From Candidatus Omnitrophota bacterium (lineage in GTDB: Bacteria > Omnitrophota > Gorgyraeia > Duberdicusellales > Duberdicusellaceae): DNA of 50,344 bases. Positions 1 through 9,138 of the stretch are shown here, one piece after another; within the stretch, counting starts at the first letter, position 1; each line of letters starts with the position of its first letter. Under the pieces are notes generated by a model that ran no database searches, was not told where the DNA came from, and saw only the letters and a list, made by a program, of their open reading frames with translations. Where the stretch lies: the NCBI GenBank assembly GCA_021163425.1, contig JAGGWS010000018.1:1-50344 (forward strand), in the 5' to 3' direction. The translations under genes and the position numbers were made by a program.

Positions 1-2
1 TT

Positions 3-182
3 GAGATGATGGCAAAAAACAAAGGTTTTGATTACTATTTGAGCATAAAAGCGATACGCGAATACCAAAAAATTCCTATTGAAAAGAGACTCCGCTGGTT
101 ATATCAGCTCAATCTTTTAAGAAAGGCCTATCCCAAAGAAATTATTAAGCTTCAGGATAAATTTCGGGAAGGAAAAATCTAA
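3..182 (+). CDS. C-terminal fragment of a small conserved-looking hypothetical protein (...MMAKNKGFDYYLSIKAIREYQKIPIEKRLRWLYQLNLLRKAYPKEIIKLQDKFREGKI*), possibly starting at ATG 6 or 9
   Basis: Open frame from the window edge to TAA at 180-182; charged, protein-like composition. Confidence 0.55.
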   Translation, partial: EMMAKNKGFDYYLSIKAIREYQKIPIEKRLRWLYQLNLLRKAYPKEIIKLQDKFREGKI

Positions 183-245
183 GAATATGGATGAGCTTTC
201 CAAGCAATGCACTCCTATTTTGAAGGGTATAGAAGGGGGTGAGTG

Positions 246-468
246 ATGTCCAAAAAGGTTATTTTAGGGAATTTGGTTTTATTTCTGGCAGGGGGGGCTG
301 GTATTTGGCTTTGGGCTTTTATCTTGTTTTGCTCAAGAAGAAGGAGAAACCATTACCGTCACCACCTATTATCCTGCACCATATGGGGTGTATAATCATC
401 TGCAGGCCAAGAGGATGGCCGTGGGGGATACGGATGAAAGCGACGGTATAGATGCAGGTCTAACTTGA
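246..468 (+). pseudogene. Frameshifted small secreted protein: signal peptide MSKKVILGNLVLFLAGG / LVFGFGLLSCFAQ, then EEGETITVTTYYPAPYGVYNHLQAKRMAVGDTDESDGIDAGLT*
   Basis: ATG 246 with GGGGGTGAGTG upstream; removing one G from the G7 run at 291-297 joins a signal peptide to the downstream frame ending TGA 466-468. Confidence 0.6.
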
Positions 469-550
469 CAAAATACTTTGAAAGTAAAATGTCAAGTTAC
501 GGCTTTAAGCCTTCGTAACTTGACAGAATGTTTTCAAAATAAAATGTCAA
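461..550. repeat. Two imperfect 35-bp direct repeats (461-495, 516-550), each bounded by TTGACA...TGTCAA and flanking a 12-bp perfect hairpin (490-501 / 514-525)
   Basis: taacttgacaaaatactttgaaagtaaaatgtcaa vs taacttgacagaatgttttcaaaataaaatgtcaa (5 differences); TGTCAAGTTACG / CGTAACTTGACA arms. Confidence 0.85.
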
Positions 551-552
551 AA

Positions 553-608
553 ACGTTAAAACGTGTGAACGTGTGAACGTATAAACGTGTAAACGTGTGA
601 ACGTGAAG
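553..608. repeat. Octamer tandem array, 7 units of consensus ACGTGTGA/ACGTGTAA
   Basis: acgttaaa|acgtgtga|acgtgtga|acgtataa|acgtgtaa|acgtgtga|acgtgaag. Confidence 0.85.
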
Positions 609-685
609 AGGTCTACATTAAACCTTTTGACAAACTAACATTAAAAAAGCTACCCCCAAATACTTGACACTTCATAAAATCCTGG

Positions 686-713
686 TTGAAAAAATATATA
701 TTTATGCTAAACT
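686..713 (+). promoter_or_regulatory. Putative sigma70 promoter: TTGAAA - 16 nt - (TATGC)TAAACT
   Basis: -35 at 686-691, extended -10 at 708-713, just upstream of ATG 724. Confidence 0.5.
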
Positions 714-723
714 TCTAACTAAT

Positions 724-1458
724 ATGAAGAGAGGAATTTTAGGGCTGGTAAGTTTCTTTTCTTATTTATGGTTTTTTTTCGGGGGGGAGAGTTTATGGGG
801 TTATTCCGAGAGTTTTCTTCTGGCTGAAAACTATCCCTTTAAACCCGGAGAAAAAATAGTATATAGATTAAACTATAAAGGAATAAAGGTTGGAAAAGCA
901 GAGCTTACCTTTCATGGAGAAGAAAAACTCAGAAATAAAGAGGTATTTTTAGTTACTTTCTCTACCCAGAGTTTATATTTTAAAGACTTAGAGAGGATAT
1001 TTGCTGATAAAGAGAATTTTTTGCCTTTAAGAGTAGAAAGAAAGATTAGAGGTTTGGCTGCTTTTCCTACTACAATAGAAGAAAACTATGACCAGGAAAA
1101 TTTTAAGGTAAGGATTAGAAAGAAGACTCTTTTCTTCTCCAAAAATTTTGTTATAGATAGAGATTCTCCTATCAATAATGCAGTGCTTTTAAGTTATTAT
1201 TATCGGAAAAAGAAAGAATTTAAGCTTGGAGAAGAATTTTTGATTACCCTTCCTACTAAGTCTTTTAAATTAATATTTAAAGGCAGAGAAAAAGTTTCTA
1301 CTCCTTTAGGTGAGTTTTGGGCTTACCTTTTGGAAGCTGACTCTTCTTGTTTTAAACTCTGGTTTAAGGATGATGAGGAAAGAGTGCCTTTGAAGATGGA
1401 AGTACCGGAATTTATGGGCTATTCCTTAGTTATAGAATCAATAGAAAAAGGTAGATAA
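724..1458 (+). CDS. DUF3108-family exported/periplasmic protein (start moved from TTG 664 to ATG 724)
   Basis: Signal peptide MKRGILGLVSFFSYLWFFF; PFKPGEKIVYRLNYKGIKVGKAELTF resembles DUF3108. Confidence 0.7.
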   Translation: MKRGILGLVSFFSYLWFFFGGESLWGYSESFLLAENYPFKPGEKIVYRLNYKGIKVGKAELTFHGEEKLRNKEVFLVTFSTQSLYFKDLERIFADKENFLPLRVERKIRGLAAFPTTIEENYDQENFKVRIRKKTLFFSKNFVIDRDSPINNAVLLSYYYRKKKEFKLGEEFLITLPTKSFKLIFKGREKVSTPLGEFWAYLLEADSSCFKLWFKDDEERVPLKMEVPEFMGYSLVIESIEKGR

Positions 1459-1473
1459 AAGGAGGTTTAAGAG

Positions 1474-2634
1474 ATGGCTGAATGGATAGGCAGAGGCAGA
1501 AGAGCCCGACGCTGTTATGGTTTTGATGAGGTTGCTTTAGTTCCTGGAGAAATTACTATTAATCCTGAGGAGGTAGATACATCCTGGGAGTTTGCAGGAA
1601 GAAGGTTTCCTGTTCCTATATTAGCTGCAGCTATGGATGGGGTAGTGGATGTAAACTTTGCTGTAAAAATGTCGAAATTGGGAGGGATAGCAGTATTGAA
1701 TTTAGATGGGATTCAGACCCGTTATGAGAATCCTGAAGAGGTTTTGGAAGAAATTGCCCAGGCTACTTCTGAAGAAGCTACTAACTTAATTCAGAAAGTT
1801 TATACTGCGCCAGTGAAGAAAAAATTAATTTCTAAGCGAGTAGAAGAGATAAAAAAGAAAGGGGGGTTTGTCTGTGTAAGCTGTATTCCTCAAAACGCCC
1901 AGGCTTTTGCTCCTTTAGCTGAAGAAGCTGGTGCAGATTGTTTTATAGTTCAGTCTACAGTTATTACTGTAAAACATCTCTCTACCCGCTATAAACCTTT
2001 AGACCTTTATAAGTTTTGTAAGCAAAGGAGAATTCCGGTAATTTTAGGTAACTGCGTCAGTTTTGAAGTATGTCTCCAGCTTTTAGATACAGGTTGTTCA
2101 GCGGTCTTAGTAGGCGTAGGCCCAGGAGCTGCCTGCACTACTCGAGGGGTATTAGGGATTGGTGTTCCTCAGGTAACTGCTACTGTTGATTGTAGTCAAG
2201 CCCGGGACTTTTATTACCAGAAGACTGGCAGGTATATCCCTATAATTACTGATGGAGGTATGCGTACAGGAGGAGATGTTTGTAAGGCTTTTGCTTGTGG
2301 AGCCGACAGTGTAATGATTGGTTCTTCTTTAGCTCGAGCCAAGGAAGCCCCGGGTAGAGGTTATCATTGGGGTATGGCTACTTCCCACGCTAATTTGCCT
2401 CGAGGGACAAGGATTGAAGTAGGTACTTCGGGGAGTTTAGAGCAGATTCTTTTTGGTCCGGCAGAGGTAGACGATGGGTCTCAAAATTTAATGGGAGCTT
2501 TAGCTACTTCTATGGGTTCTTTGGGAGCAAAGACTTTAAAGGATATGCACTTTGTAGAGATAATAATTGCTCCTTCTATCCAGACTGAAGGAAAGATTTT
2601 TCAGGCAGCACAAAGAGTGGGGATGGGAAAATAA
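1474..2634 (+). CDS. guaB3: GuaB3-type IMP dehydrogenase family protein, no CBS domains
   Basis: [60 protein letters not shown]. Confidence 0.88.
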   Translation: MAEWIGRGRRARRCYGFDEVALVPGEITINPEEVDTSWEFAGRRFPVPILAAAMDGVVDVNFAVKMSKLGGIAVLNLDGIQTRYENPEEVLEEIAQATSEEATNLIQKVYTAPVKKKLISKRVEEIKKKGGFVCVSCIPQNAQAFAPLAEEAGADCFIVQSTVITVKHLSTRYKPLDLYKFCKQRRIPVILGNCVSFEVCLQLLDTGCSAVLVGVGPGAACTTRGVLGIGVPQVTATVDCSQARDFYYQKTGRYIPIITDGGMRTGGDVCKAFACGADSVMIGSSLARAKEAPGRGYHWGMATSHANLPRGTRIEVGTSGSLEQILFGPAEVDDGSQNLMGALATSMGSLGAKTLKDMHFVEIIIAPSIQTEGKIFQAAQRVGMGK

Positions 2635-2669
2635 GTAGATAAATTCTAATTTTCCAACAGGAGATTATT

Positions 2670-5600
2670 ATGGTCCACTCAGATTTTGTTCATTTACATA
2701 TTCATACTCAATACAGTCTTTTAGACGGAGCTTGTTTACTTCCTAGATTGGTAGAAAAAGCTAAAGAATTTAAACTCCCAGCTTTAGCTATAACTGACCA
2801 CGGTAATCTCTTTGGGGCTATAGAATTTTATAATTTATGTCTGCAAGCAGGTATTAAGCCCATAATTGGAGTAGAATGTTATTTAGCTCCTCATTCTCGC
2901 TGGGATAAGAGTTCTAAAAATAATAATGGAGAAAATCAATATCACCTTATTCTTTTAGCTAAAGACCTTTCAGGTTATAAAAATCTTATAAAATTAGTAA
3001 GCCTGAGCTATTTAGAAGGTTTTTATTATAAACCGAGAATAGACAAAGAGCTTCTTTCTCAGTATTCAGAGGGTTTAATCTGCCTTTCTTCTTGTCTTAA
3101 AGGAGAAATACCTTCTCTGATTTTAGGTGGAAAGATTTCCTCAGCTTATAAAGTTTGTGATGATTATCTTCAAATATTCGGGAAGGGTAATTTTTATTTA
3201 GAAATTATGGAGAATGGTTTATCAGAGCAAAAGATAGTTAATGAAAATTTAATAAAGATTTCTAAAGAATTAAAAATCCCTTTAGTAGCCACTAATGACG
3301 TCCACTATATTAATAGAGAAGAAGCTTTTGCTCATGAGGTTCTTCTCTGTATTCAGACTCAGACTACTTTAGCTGACCCTGACCGAATGAAGTTTAGTAG
3401 TGACCAGTTTTACTTAAGAAGACCTGAAGAGATGAAAGTTCTTTTTAAAGACTTGCCTTCAGCAATAAAAAACACTTTGGAGATAGCTGAGAAGTGCAAT
3501 CTGGTATTAGATTTTTCTCAAACCCATCTTCCCAAATTCCCTTTGCCTCCCGGGGTAGACGAAAATCTTTTTTTAGAGAGACTCTGTAAAGAAGCTCTTC
3601 CCAAAAAATACAAAATGCCTGATTCTAAGGTTGAGAAAAGATTATGCTGGGAGTTAGACATTATTAAAAAGACAGGTTTTTCCAGCTATTTCTTAATTAT
3701 CTGGGATTTAATAAAGTATGCTAAAGAGAAAGGTATACCCGTAGGTCCGGGGAGAGGTTCAGCTGCAGGAAGCGTAGTGAGTTATCTCTTAGGGATTACT
3801 GAAATAGACCCTTTAAAGTACAATCTTATTTTTGAGAGATTTCTTAATCCTCAAAGAATTACTATGCCCGATATAGATATAGATTTTTGTTATGAAAAGA
3901 GGCCTTTAGTCTTAGAATATGTAGCCCAGAGATATGGAAGAGACAATGTTGCACAGATTATTACTTTCGGGACAATGCTTTCCCGGGCAGTAGTAAGAGA
4001 TGTAGGAAGAGTTATGGGGTTTAGCTATTCTGAAGTGGATAGGATTGCCAAACTTATTCCTCAAGAAAGTGGCATGACTTTAAAGAGGGCTTTAGAAGTT
4101 AATCCTGAGCTTAAATCTATCTATCAACGTGATGTTCGAATAAGGCGTCTAATAGATACAGCCTTTCATCTGGAGGGTCTTTCCCGTCATGCTTCAGTGC
4201 ATGCAGCCGGAGTAGTGATTAGTGATAAGCCTCTAACCGAATACCTCCCCTTATTTAAAACTTCAGACAATCAAGTAGTTACTGGTTTTGATATGAAGTC
4301 TTTAGAGAAGATAGGCCTTCTTAAGATGGATTTTTTAGGCCTTAAGACCTTAACTGTAATTGAAGAGGCTCTCAAGATTATTAAGAGGACTCAGGGTAAA
4401 GTCATAGATATTACTTCAATCCCCTTAGATGACCATAAAACTTTTCATCTTCTTTCTAAAGGAGATACTTTAGGAATCTTTCAGGTAGAGAGTTCAGGGA
4501 TGAGAGAACTTCTTAAAAGATTAAAGCCAGAAAAATTCGAAGATTTAATAGCAGTTTTAGCCCTCTACAGACCTGGACCTATTGGTAGCGGCATGGTCGA
4601 AGATTTTATTCAACGAAAGCATAGATACAAACCCATAGACTATTTTCATCCTAAATTAGAACCTATTCTTAAAGATACCTACGGTATAATTATATTTCAG
4701 GAACAGGTTATGCAGGTAGCTTCAGAACTAGCCGGATTCAGTTTTTCTGAGGCAGACCTTCTGAGGAGAGCTATGGGTAAAAAGATTCCTGAAGTAATGG
4801 AAGAGCAAAGGAAGAATTTTGTAGAGGGTTGTAAAAGAAAAGGGGTTCCTGAGGGGTTGGCTCATAAGATATTTGACTTAATGGAATATTTTTCACATTA
4901 TGGTTTTAATAAGAGTCATTCTACTGCCTATGCCCTCATTTCTTACCGGACAGCTTATCTTAAGGCTAATTTTCCTGTAGAGTTTATGACTGCTCTTCTT
5001 ACTTCGGAAAAAGACAATACTGATAAGCTCGTAGAATATATTAACGAAGCCAAAAAAATGGGCATAGAGATTTTGCCCCCGGATATAAATGAGAGTTTTG
5101 CGGATTTTACTGTGGTAGGAAAAAGAAGTATCCGTTTTGGTTTATTAGCTGTTAAAAACCTTGGGGCTTCCTCAGTAGAGATTATTATTAAGAATAGGAA
5201 AGAATACGGAAAATTTAAAGACCTTTTTGATTTTACTTCCCGCTTAGATTCAAAATCTGCCAATAAGAAAGTTGTAGAAAGTCTTATAAAGTGTGGAGCT
5301 ATGGATAGTTTTGGTAAGAGAGCTTATCTTATGCATATTTTGCCTGAAGCTTTGGAATATTCTTCTAAATTAGCTAAAGAAAAGTCTTCAGGTCAGCTTT
5401 CTTTATTTGACAGTTCTTCTTTAAGAAAAAACCCTTCAGTGGATAATCAAACTATTCAGGAATGGCCCCAGCAACAGCTTTTACACTTTGAAAAAGAACT
5501 CTTGGGGTTTTATATTACCGGCCACCCTCTTAGTAAGTTTCAAGACCTTATGAAAAAGGCAGGGATTATTAAAATCTCTCAGATAGCTGATAATCCTCAG

Positions 5601-6098
5601 GAAGAGATTGTTACTGCTGGTTTAATTGATAGGATTAACTTAACTACTACTCGTAAGTCTAAAGAACTTATGGCTATTGTCCGGATAGAAGACGAGGAGT
5701 CTTTCCTGGAAGTTTTTATTTTTCCTAAAGTTTTTGAAGAAGTAAAAGGGTATCTTAAAAAAGGCAATATTGTAGCTCTCAAGGGGAGAGCTACATTGAA
5801 GGAGGGAGCTTTGAGATTATTAGCCAGCCGGATAGCTCCCTTAGAAGGAATTTATGATTGGATTTCTAGAGTAGATTTGTATATTCAGGAGCCTAGTTCT
5901 GAGCTGACCGAAAAGTTGAAATTTCTTCTTAATTCCTTCTCGGGGAATGTGCCAGTAGTATTACATTTTCGCCACCCCGAGATTAGATTTGTAAAGGTAA
6001 AAGCAGGTCGGGATTTTCATATTAAACCTCAGCCAGAATTATTCGAGAAATTTTCTTCTCTTTTAGGAGAAGAAAACTATTCTCTGACTTTAATTTAA
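2670..6098 (+). CDS. dnaE: DNA polymerase III subunit alpha
   Basis: N-terminal PHP domain (HLHIHTQYSLLDGA), GPGRGSAAGSVVSYLLGIT, PDIDIDFCYEKR, C-terminal OB fold; 1142 aa. Confidence 0.97.
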   Translation: MVHSDFVHLHIHTQYSLLDGACLLPRLVEKAKEFKLPALAITDHGNLFGAIEFYNLCLQAGIKPIIGVECYLAPHSRWDKSSKNNNGENQYHLILLAKDLSGYKNLIKLVSLSYLEGFYYKPRIDKELLSQYSEGLICLSSCLKGEIPSLILGGKISSAYKVCDDYLQIFGKGNFYLEIMENGLSEQKIVNENLIKISKELKIPLVATNDVHYINREEAFAHEVLLCIQTQTTLADPDRMKFSSDQFYLRRPEEMKVLFKDLPSAIKNTLEIAEKCNLVLDFSQTHLPKFPLPPGVDENLFLERLCKEALPKKYKMPDSKVEKRLCWELDIIKKTGFSSYFLIIWDLIKYAKEKGIPVGPGRGSAAGSVVSYLLGITEIDPLKYNLIFERFLNPQRITMPDIDIDFCYEKRPLVLEYVAQRYGRDNVAQIITFGTMLSRAVVRDVGRVMGFSYSEVDRIAKLIPQESGMTLKRALEVNPELKSIYQRDVRIRRLIDTAFHLEGLSRHASVHAAGVVISDKPLTEYLPLFKTSDNQVVTGFDMKSLEKIGLLKMDFLGLKTLTVIEEALKIIKRTQGKVIDITSIPLDDHKTFHLLSKGDTLGIFQVESSGMRELLKRLKPEKFEDLIAVLALYRPGPIGSGMVEDFIQRKHRYKPIDYFHPKLEPILKDTYGIIIFQEQVMQVASELAGFSFSEADLLRRAMGKKIPEVMEEQRKNFVEGCKRKGVPEGLAHKIFDLMEYFSHYGFNKSHSTAYALISYRTAYLKANFPVEFMTALLTSEKDNTDKLVEYINEAKKMGIEILPPDINESFADFTVVGKRSIRFGLLAVKNLGASSVEIIIKNRKEYGKFKDLFDFTSRLDSKSANKKVVESLIKCGAMDSFGKRAYLMHILPEALEYSSKLAKEKSSGQLSLFDSSSLRKNPSVDNQTIQEWPQQQLLHFEKELLGFYITGHPLSKFQDLMKKAGIIKISQIADNPQEEIVTAGLIDRINLTTTRKSKELMAIVRIEDEESFLEVFIFPKVFEEVKGYLKKGNIVALKGRATLKEGALRLLASRIAPLEGIYDWISRVDLYIQEPSSELTEKLKFLLNSFSGNVPVVLHFRHPEIRFVKVKAGRDFHIKPQPELFEKFSSLLGEENYSLTLI

Positions 6099-6115
6099 GG
6101 TTTCTAAACTTTCCC

Positions 6116-6144
6116 TTGACACCAGTTTAATTAAGTGATATAAA
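6116..6144 (+). promoter_or_regulatory. Putative sigma70 promoter: TTGACA - 17 nt - (TGA)TATAAA, upstream of the HU gene
   Basis: -35 at 6116-6121, -10 at 6139-6144. Confidence 0.65.
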
Positions 6145-6217
6145 GCATAACTGCTTAATAGTCAATAAGAAAGGTAAAAAATGAGCGATATTTTTGAACA
6201 GGGAAGGGGGAGTTCTG

Positions 6218-6490
6218 ATGACTAAAAAGGATATTGTTCTTAAAATTTCTGAGGAGACCGGTTTTAAGCAGATAGTAGTTAAGAAAGTAGTCCACAAGGT
6301 CTTTGAAGTAATGCTTTCTGCCCTCTATAAAGGAGAGAAGATAGAGATAAGGAATTTTGGAGTGTTTAAGGTAAAGAGAAGAAAACCTCGAGTAGGCAGA
6401 AACCCTAAGACTAACCAGCCTGTTCCTGTTCCCGAGAGGAAGACCGTTGTTTTTAAACCCGGTCTGGAGATGAAGCAAAAGATAAGGTAA
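6218..6490 (+). CDS. HU/IHF family DNA-binding protein (start set at ATG 6218)
   Basis: MTKKDIVLKISEETGF...EIRNFGVFKVKRRKPRVGRNPKTNQPVPVPERKTVVFKPG. Confidence 0.93.
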   Translation: MTKKDIVLKISEETGFKQIVVKKVVHKVFEVMLSALYKGEKIEIRNFGVFKVKRRKPRVGRNPKTNQPVPVPERKTVVFKPGLEMKQKIR

Positions 6491-6502
6491 GTTTTTTCTT
6501 AA

Positions 6503-7759
6503 ATGTCTGGGAGATATAGACCTCCGCGAGGGACAAAAGATTTTTTATCGGGAGAAGCTTATACTTCAGTATTTTTAGAGAACAAAGCCCGAGAGATTTT
6601 TTATCTTTACGGATACAGAGAAGTCAAGCTCCCTTTAATAGAAAACAAAGATATTTTTATAAGAAGTTTAGGAGAGAGTACAGAGGTAGTAGAAAAACAA
6701 ATTTTGGAGATTTCTTCACGGGAGAATCTCTGCTTGAGACCGGAAGCCACTGCTCAAATTGTAAGAGCTTATATTGGGCACAGTCTTTATCTTCAGAGAT
6801 TAGTTAAGTTATTCTATATAGGTCCGATGTTCAGGGGAGAGAGACCGCAAAAGGGAAGGTTCAGACAGTTTCATCATATAGGAGCTGAAGCTATTGGAGA
6901 GAAAGACCCTCTTTTAGATACAGAACTCATAGGTTTAGCTGAGAAATTATTAGTCAGTTTTGGGATAAAAGATTTTTATTTAGAGATAAACAGTTTAGGA
7001 TGTGAGGAGGACAAAAACAGATTTAAAAGCCTGCTTAAGAAAAAACTAACTGATAAAGTGAAGTTATTATGTGAGAACTGTCAAAAAAGATTTTTTACTA
7101 ATCCTTTGAGAATTCTTGACTGTAAAGAGGCTAATTGCAGGAAAGTAGTTAATTCTTTAGATATCGGTAATAGTTATCTTTGTAAGAGCTGTCTTTCATA
7201 CTTTGAGCAAGTGTGTAGCCTTTTAGATAAAAGAGGAATTCCCTATAAGGTCAATCCCTGGTTGGTGAGAGGGCTGGATTATTATACTCAGATTGTCTTT
7301 GAGTTTAATTCTGATAATTTAGGTTCCCAGAAAGCTGTAGGTGCTGGAGGAAGGTATGACGGATTAGTTAGAGAATTAGGAGGTCCGGATAAACCAGGCT
7401 GTGGTTTTGCTTTAGGTTTGGAGAGAATCCTTCTCCTTAGAAATTTGGAGAAGTTCTCTCCTTTAAAGGTTTTTGTGGCCTATACTTCTTCTGAGCTTAA
7501 AAGTAAGGCTTTTGAATTGTTGACTGAGTTGAGAGATGAAGGAGTAAGTTCTGATATGAGATTTGAATTTAGCTCTCTTAAGTCTCAATTAAGATATGCT
7601 CAGAAATTGGGGGTAGAATTTGTAGTAATCTTAGGAGAGGAGGAGTTAAAAAATAACCAGGTAAGTTTAAGAGATATGAAGGCTTCTTCTCAAGAAAGGC
7701 TGAGCTTAGACGGGTTAATAGGCTTTCTAAAAAAGGGAGGAAATGTTAAGGACGCATAG
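6503..7759 (+). CDS. hisS: Histidyl-tRNA synthetase
   Basis: PRGTKDFL, LRPEATAQIVRAYIGH, GPMFRGERPQKGRFRQFHHIGAEAIG, GGRYDGLVRELGG. Confidence 0.96.
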   Translation: MSGRYRPPRGTKDFLSGEAYTSVFLENKAREIFYLYGYREVKLPLIENKDIFIRSLGESTEVVEKQILEISSRENLCLRPEATAQIVRAYIGHSLYLQRLVKLFYIGPMFRGERPQKGRFRQFHHIGAEAIGEKDPLLDTELIGLAEKLLVSFGIKDFYLEINSLGCEEDKNRFKSLLKKKLTDKVKLLCENCQKRFFTNPLRILDCKEANCRKVVNSLDIGNSYLCKSCLSYFEQVCSLLDKRGIPYKVNPWLVRGLDYYTQIVFEFNSDNLGSQKAVGAGGRYDGLVRELGGPDKPGCGFALGLERILLLRNLEKFSPLKVFVAYTSSELKSKAFELLTELRDEGVSSDMRFEFSSLKSQLRYAQKLGVEFVVILGEEELKNNQVSLRDMKASSQERLSLDGLIGFLKKGGNVKDA

Positions 7760-9122
7760 TTGTGGAGAATTAACTGAGAAAGATTTAAACAAGGAAGTAA
7801 TCCTTTGTGGTTGGGTTTCTTCTCGAAGAGACCACGGTAAAATTATTTTCATAGACTTAAGAGATAGGTATGGCTTTACTCAGGTGGTATTTATAAAGTC
7901 TTGCTCTCCTGGTTCTTATGAAAAAGCTGAGAAGTTAAGGAATGAAGATGTAATAAAGATAAAGGGGAAAGTTTCAATAAGGCCTGAAGGCACAGAAAAT
8001 CCCAAGATATCCACAGGAGAGATAGAGGTATTAGCTGAGGAGTTAGAGATTCTTAACTCTTCTGAGGAGCTTCCTTTTCTAATTGAGGATAATATTGAGG
8101 CTTCTGAAGAAATAAGACTTTCGTTCAGATTTTTAGATTTAAGAAGAAAACCCCTTCTTAAAAATCTGGAGTTTCGTCATAAAGTAATTCAAAGTATGAG
8201 AGCTTACCTGAATAGCTTAAATTTCTTAGAAGTAGAGACGCCTTTCCTGACTAAATCCACTCCTGAAGGTGCCCGGGACTTTTTAGTCCCTTCCCGGCTT
8301 AATCCTTCTTGTTTTTATGCCCTTCCTCAGTCTCCCCAGCTTTTTAAACAGGTTCTTATGGTTGCAGGTTTAGATAGGTATTATCAGATTGTTCGCTGTT
8401 TTCGTGATGAAGACCTTCGTAAAGATAGACAACCTGAGTTTACTCAGTTAGATTTAGAGATGTCTTTTGTGGAGGAAGAAGATATCTATAGGATTATTGA
8501 AGGGCTTTGTTTTTATCTTTTTAAAGAAGTATTAGGGATTGAGCTTAAGATACCTTTTCCTAGATTAACTTATAAAGAGGCTTATCAGAGATATTCTAGC
8601 GATAGACCTGATTTAACTACAGATGAACCTTTTAGGTTTGTCTGGGTGACTGGTTTTCCTCTTTTTAAATATAACCAGGAAGAAGCTCGCTGGGATTCAG
8701 AACACCATCCTTTTACTGCTCCTTTTTCTGAGGATTTAGCCCTGTTAGATAAAGACCCTTCTCAAGTGAGAGCCCGTTCTTATGACTTAGTTTTGAATGG
8801 CCAAGAAATTGGCAGTGGTTCTATAAGGATACATAACCCTTCTCTCCAAAAGAAGATTTTTGAGATTCTGAATATATCAGAACAAGCCATAGAAGAAAAG
8901 TTCGGGTTTTTAATTAAGGCTTTAAATTACGGAGCGCCTCCTCACGGAGGTTTTGCTTTAGGTTTGGACAGATTTTTAGCTATAATTACTAATTCAGCTT
9001 CGATAAGAGAGGTAATAGCTTTTCCTAAAACTCAGAAAGGAATTTGTCCTTTAACTGGTGCTCCAGCAAAAGTAAGTCTTAAGCAATTAAGAGAATTGAA
9101 TATAAAGGTTATAAGGAGTTAA
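7743..9122 (+). CDS. aspS: Aspartyl-tRNA synthetase, bacterial type, without the GAD insertion domain
   Basis: HSCGELTEKDLNKEVILCGWVSSRRDHGKIIFIDLRD, RCFRDEDLRKDRQPEFTQLDLEMSF, GGFALGLDRFLAII; 459 aa. Confidence 0.94.
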   Translation: MLRTHSCGELTEKDLNKEVILCGWVSSRRDHGKIIFIDLRDRYGFTQVVFIKSCSPGSYEKAEKLRNEDVIKIKGKVSIRPEGTENPKISTGEIEVLAEELEILNSSEELPFLIEDNIEASEEIRLSFRFLDLRRKPLLKNLEFRHKVIQSMRAYLNSLNFLEVETPFLTKSTPEGARDFLVPSRLNPSCFYALPQSPQLFKQVLMVAGLDRYYQIVRCFRDEDLRKDRQPEFTQLDLEMSFVEEEDIYRIIEGLCFYLFKEVLGIELKIPFPRLTYKEAYQRYSSDRPDLTTDEPFRFVWVTGFPLFKYNQEEARWDSEHHPFTAPFSEDLALLDKDPSQVRARSYDLVLNGQEIGSGSIRIHNPSLQKKIFEILNISEQAIEEKFGFLIKALNYGAPPHGGFALGLDRFLAIITNSASIREVIAFPKTQKGICPLTGAPAKVSLKQLRELNIKVIRS

Positions 9123-9138
9123 AAAAAGGAGGTAGGAA

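Noticed and set aside
239-451. 70-aa ORF MSDVQKGYFREFGF... in the ORF track
   Set aside because: Out of frame with both the signal peptide and the TTYYPAPYGVY segment; an artefact of the G7 frameshift.
461-608. Possible CRISPR array from repeated TTGACA/TGTCAA and ACGT units
   Set aside because: Only two long repeats, the 8-bp units have no spacers, and no cas genes are present.
4955-5263. 102-aa antisense ORF in dnaE
   Set aside because: Shadow ORF inside a well-supported gene; low-complexity composition.
6155-6478. 107-aa antisense ORF opposite the HU gene
   Set aside because: Complete overlap with a clear HU/IHF family gene; no SD or domain.
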